A stretch of DNA of 64,000 nucleotides from Mycteria americana. Taxonomy: Eukaryota; Chordata; Aves; Ciconiiformes; Ciconiidae. The notes under the pieces were generated by a model that saw only the letters and a list, made by a program, of their open reading frames with translations, was not told the DNA's origin and did no database searches. Position 1 is the stretch's first letter; the number at the start of each line of letters is the position of its first letter. The stretch is from NCBI RefSeq assembly GCF_035582795.1, contig NC_134370.1, positions 47,169,501 to 47,233,500 on the forward strand, given 5' to 3'. The translations under genes were made by a program, and so were the position numbers. Below, piece after piece: positions 60,702-64,000 of the stretch.

Positions 60702-63700
60702 GTGAGTTACAAAACGTGTGGTGAGTATCATTGTGCCTTTGATATTCTGGAGCATCTTAGCATGCAACTCAAATATTCCTTCCTAAAAAAAAACCCCAAA
60801 CAACCATATATAAGGGAAGATGCTACAAAATCCAGTAACTTATAACCAGCATATGTGAAATAACTGTCAAGCTTGTGGAAGGATGCTTAGAGACCTGAAT
60901 GCAAGTTGTTCAATTCTATTCCTTATTTCCATTTTAGTATTTTTTTCCTCTCAGTTTTGTCAGCATTTTGCACCTGAAGTAACTTCTCTGGGAACTTGCA
61001 TCCCTGATCTACTTTCCGTGGCTTTATTTTAAGAAACATATGTGTTGAGCTGAGAAGTAGGTAGCTGTAATGCTGCTTGTCAGTGATGAATATCTCCAAC
61101 AAGGAAATTGGGTAGGATTAAAGTCAGGGAGAGTCCAAAGTCTTTCATGGTGAACTGAAGCTTCTCTAAAAGTGCTTTAACTTTGTTACTGGGAGGAGAG
61201 TTGATGTGCTCTGTATATAAGCATTTGTTCCAGTGTGACAAGTAAAATATGGGCTAGGTTGCCTATTCTATTACAACTGACCTATGAAACGAGCAGAAAA
61301 CACAAAACCGAAGGTGTTGGGAAAATTTTCCTTTCCGGAACAGAGAAACCAAGGGAATAACATTTGTAGGTGAGAGTGTTTGACTGACTCCAGTGTGGAT
61401 AGATACCTTGATTTCATGAAACAGGCAATAGTGATGAAAGTAAACAAAAAGGCAAGTGTTTTGATTTGATAAAAGTGATGACCTTGAGAGCAATGCAAGT
61501 CTCTGCTTGGCAGGAGGGTTTTTTTGAGTGTACATAATGAGTACTGCAGGAGTGAAACTGGCACTAGATTTCCCTTTCTGGACTTCTGAAAAAACACATA
61601 TTAGTGTCACTATATACATATATATATATGTATATAGTGACAAACTATATTTCTGTTCAAACATAAGCCAGTGCAGACTAAGTGATAGTGATTAAGTAGT
61701 TGGGGCATTTTGTTTGGGGCCACAATAGCGTATCATCCTTTGGGAATATTGTTTCTAGTTTTGGACAAAATGATGTGACGAAACAAATTCTTTCTAAATT
61801 GTAATTTCCATTTTGCATTTTGTATGTAGAAAGCTTAATGAGGTCTTGCCTTTTGGTAGTTTCAGCTGGGGGGGCAGATAGATGGACAATAGTTTCATGC
61901 TTTCAGTAGCTTCCAGCCTGGAGGAGAAATCTGTTTTCAATTTTGCTTGATACGGTATCTCAAATTATTTTGCAGTTTCATCCCCTAAAACCGATTTATC
62001 TTTTTTTTTGGTGCCAGTAGTAGGAGTGCCATTAATTGTTTGAAAAGTCTTTAGTTTGAGCAATTCACACTGGTGCAGTATAGTGCTTTTAATATTTTTG
62101 TATGAGTCCAACGGAGACTGTAGTCATCTGACTATGCTTCATTTTATATTGTTTTGTCTTAAAGATAAGCCCCTGAAGTCTAAAGCTTTGTTGATGTAAT
62201 ATTGTGGAGGGTTTCTTTTGTAGCTGAAGTCACTAACTTGTTTTTCTTCGTCCTGCCTGTAAGATGTCTGGGATCTTGGGTACTTTTTTTTTTTTTTTAA
62301 ATCAGATCAACCTATTTCCATGGGGTTTGGGATTGTAGTGTGCTTTTTCACTTGGGCAAAGCTCCTACCCGGCTCACGATGTCTAATTTGTTCCTCCTGT
62401 CACTTTCTGTTCAGCCACTTACACCCGAGGATGTGGATTCTTAGCACAGACTGCTAGGCAGCGTGAATGCTAAATGATACAATGAGGAGACCCATCTTGT
62501 CTTTTTTTTTTTTTTTTTAAGACAGTAGAAGTTGATAATGCATTACTGAAAATCTTTACCAATTCCGAGACACTGAAAAGTGCTGTTGTCTCAGCCATGG
62601 ATCTTGCTCCCAAGCTGCCTACACTTGTATCCTGTTCCTGCCTGCTTTTATCTTTCTATATATTTAAATTTAATATTTAAAGAAGCTCTGGTTTTCCCAT
62701 TTCATGACTTCTACTTGCCCATACTCCTCTATAAGCTAGCACCCCAACTCATGTTGTTACTCGTTCAAGGAGCATTTGTGTCTTCGTCTGCGTGTTCCCT
62801 GCCTCAGGATCCCCAAGCAGGGGTGTGCTGGCCTGACTTTTTCCCAGCTCTGGTGAAACCAGTGCCAGGTGCTTCCACTCCTGCGTTTGTGCTGTGGAAA
62901 CAGGCTTTGTCCATGCGAGTGAGGAGTTAGCTCTTGACTCTGCTGTGTTGTCCTCCAGTGTGCTTGGTGAACCACGTCCAGCTTGAAGAATTTGACTTTA
63001 GGAGCAAATTTGTTTTTCCTGGATGGCATAAATGAACAAGAGCAGCAGCAGCTGCTGGTTAAATGGTTAAAATTCCTGGCTTAAACAGTTGCTCATATGG
63101 TACACCTCTGCTCTGCTCACTAAGTGGTGTGTTGGAGTGGCGTTCTGCATAGTAGTAGATTCAATACATAGTGTTATGTGATAGACCTGGACCAGTGGTG
63201 GCTTGCACAGGAGAATACTGTGCCATCTAAGTGATTGGGGTTGACTGCAGAGTGGACTTCTCCAGGTGGTGCTGGAGAAAGCTAGCTGGAATCAAAGCCT
63301 TGGAGCCTATGTCAAAAAGAGGGAAACAGCAGTGAAAGCCATAGGTGCCTCTGCTGTTCTTTGGCTGCGTATTGAGCATGGTCCTAATGATGTGTGGTAG
63401 CTAAAATATCCTTCTGTATGCAAAGCTTTATAGTTATATTAATCATCCATCAGGCTTCTGGATTATTTAAGTGCTGAAGCTCTCCTCAAAGAACAGCAAT
63501 ATCTATTTGTAGAAAGGTACATAATGTGAAGTGCAATTCCAGTATATTAGAATTACTCTGCTTAAGACGCTTCTCAGGAATGCTGCATCTCCTGTTGTGG
63601 GACTTCATGATCTGTAAAGCCCATATCAAAAATCTGTAGTCTTACAGGGCTTCTGGTTGGACTTAGGGTCTCGAATGGTGATGCCATTAGAGCTTGCTCT

Positions 63701-64000
63701 CAACTTTTTCTACAAAATCATGCCCCTGTTTAGTGCAGCGTAGCTTCAACTGTTGGGTGTTGGTCTCCAAACACTGATAAACCCCGAGGAAAAAGGGACG
63801 GAGCCAAAAAGGTACTCTGCAGTGTTAAGGAAAAATATTCTTCCACTAGGCATGGGGGAGCCCCTAACTCAAATAGTTAATGACCAAAACCATCTTCTGT
63901 AACTCTTCAACTTGTACTGACTTGATCTAAGTCTGAAAATGCCTAGAGCTGAACTGGTCCATTTTTAAACTGTAATTCATCTGTCTCTGCTGTTTACGGA
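60702..64000 (+). other. CSNK1G1: Downstream intron sequence to window end
   Basis: No exon was recognised, and the kinase-coding exons must lie to the right of the window if the assignment is correct. Contents are a 38-bp palindrome at 61605 and T runs at 61999-62008, 62285-62299 and 62502-62518. Confidence 0.45.
61605..61642. repeat. Perfect 38-bp palindrome with a TA core
   Basis: Each base from 61605 to 61623 pairs with its mirror from 61642 down to 61624, with no spacer. The arms begin TGTCACTATATACATAT and meet in an AT dinucleotide core. It could extrude as a cruciform or fold as RNA. A plain (TA)n microsatellite would not explain the matching GTCAC ends. Confidence 0.9.

Noticed and set aside
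1-64000. tRNA, rRNA, CRISPR, bacterial operons or retroviral genes
   Set aside because: No cloverleaf, array, operon or gag/pol/env-like frame was seen. The window is ordinary vertebrate gene and intron sequence.

Overview
The window is vertebrate nuclear DNA, most likely from a bird. Genes are split into short exons with GT-AG introns, promoters lie in CpG islands, and the recognisable transposons are CR1 LINE fragments, the dominant LINE of birds. A crocodilian or turtle cannot be excluded from sequence alone.

Three genes are supported, and their order and orientation match the conserved TRIP4 - PCLAF - CSNK1G1 block of human 15q22 (inverted here). (1) TRIP4 (activating signal cointegrator 1) runs on the minus strand from its ATG at 27112 leftwards. 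Eleven coding exons join in phase down to 14774 and give 527 residues, including the complete zinc finger and most of the ASCH domain. The last exon or exons (about 55 residues by comparison with the human protein) were not found in the remaining 14.7 kb. (2) PCLAF (PAF15, the PCNA clamp-associated factor) runs on the plus strand, 29934-32237, in four exons that encode exactly 111 residues, with a poly(A) signal at 32613. (3) The 5' non-coding part of what is probably CSNK1G1 (casein kinase 1 gamma 1) is on the plus strand: a CpG-island promoter at about 39.1-39.9 kb and a candidate 86-bp 5' UTR exon at 60616-60701. No kinase-coding exon lies in the window.

Layout: 1-14.77 kb, no recognisable exon, with a degraded CR1 (about 11.97-13.8 kb) and older debris; 14.77-27.11 kb, TRIP4; 27.1-29.9 kb, a divergent spacer between two CpG islands, ending in a G-rich minisatellite; 29.93-32.64 kb, PCLAF; 32.6-39.1 kb, intergenic; 39.1-64.0 kb, the promoter and the long first introns of the CSNK1G1 locus, holding CR1 pieces, a 38-bp perfect palindrome and homopolymer runs.

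Functionally the genes are neighbours rather than a pathway: a transcription/RQC cofactor, a replication-fork PCNA regulator and a kinase. I did not see a novel gene system. The best leads are regulatory or structural: an altered PIP box in PCLAF, a YY1 site over the TRIP4 start codon, an inverted repeat of RFX-like half-sites in the CSNK1G1 promoter, a promoter minisatellite, a uORF, a long antisense ORF in a TRIP4 intron, and a strand asymmetry that flips at the divergent promoters.
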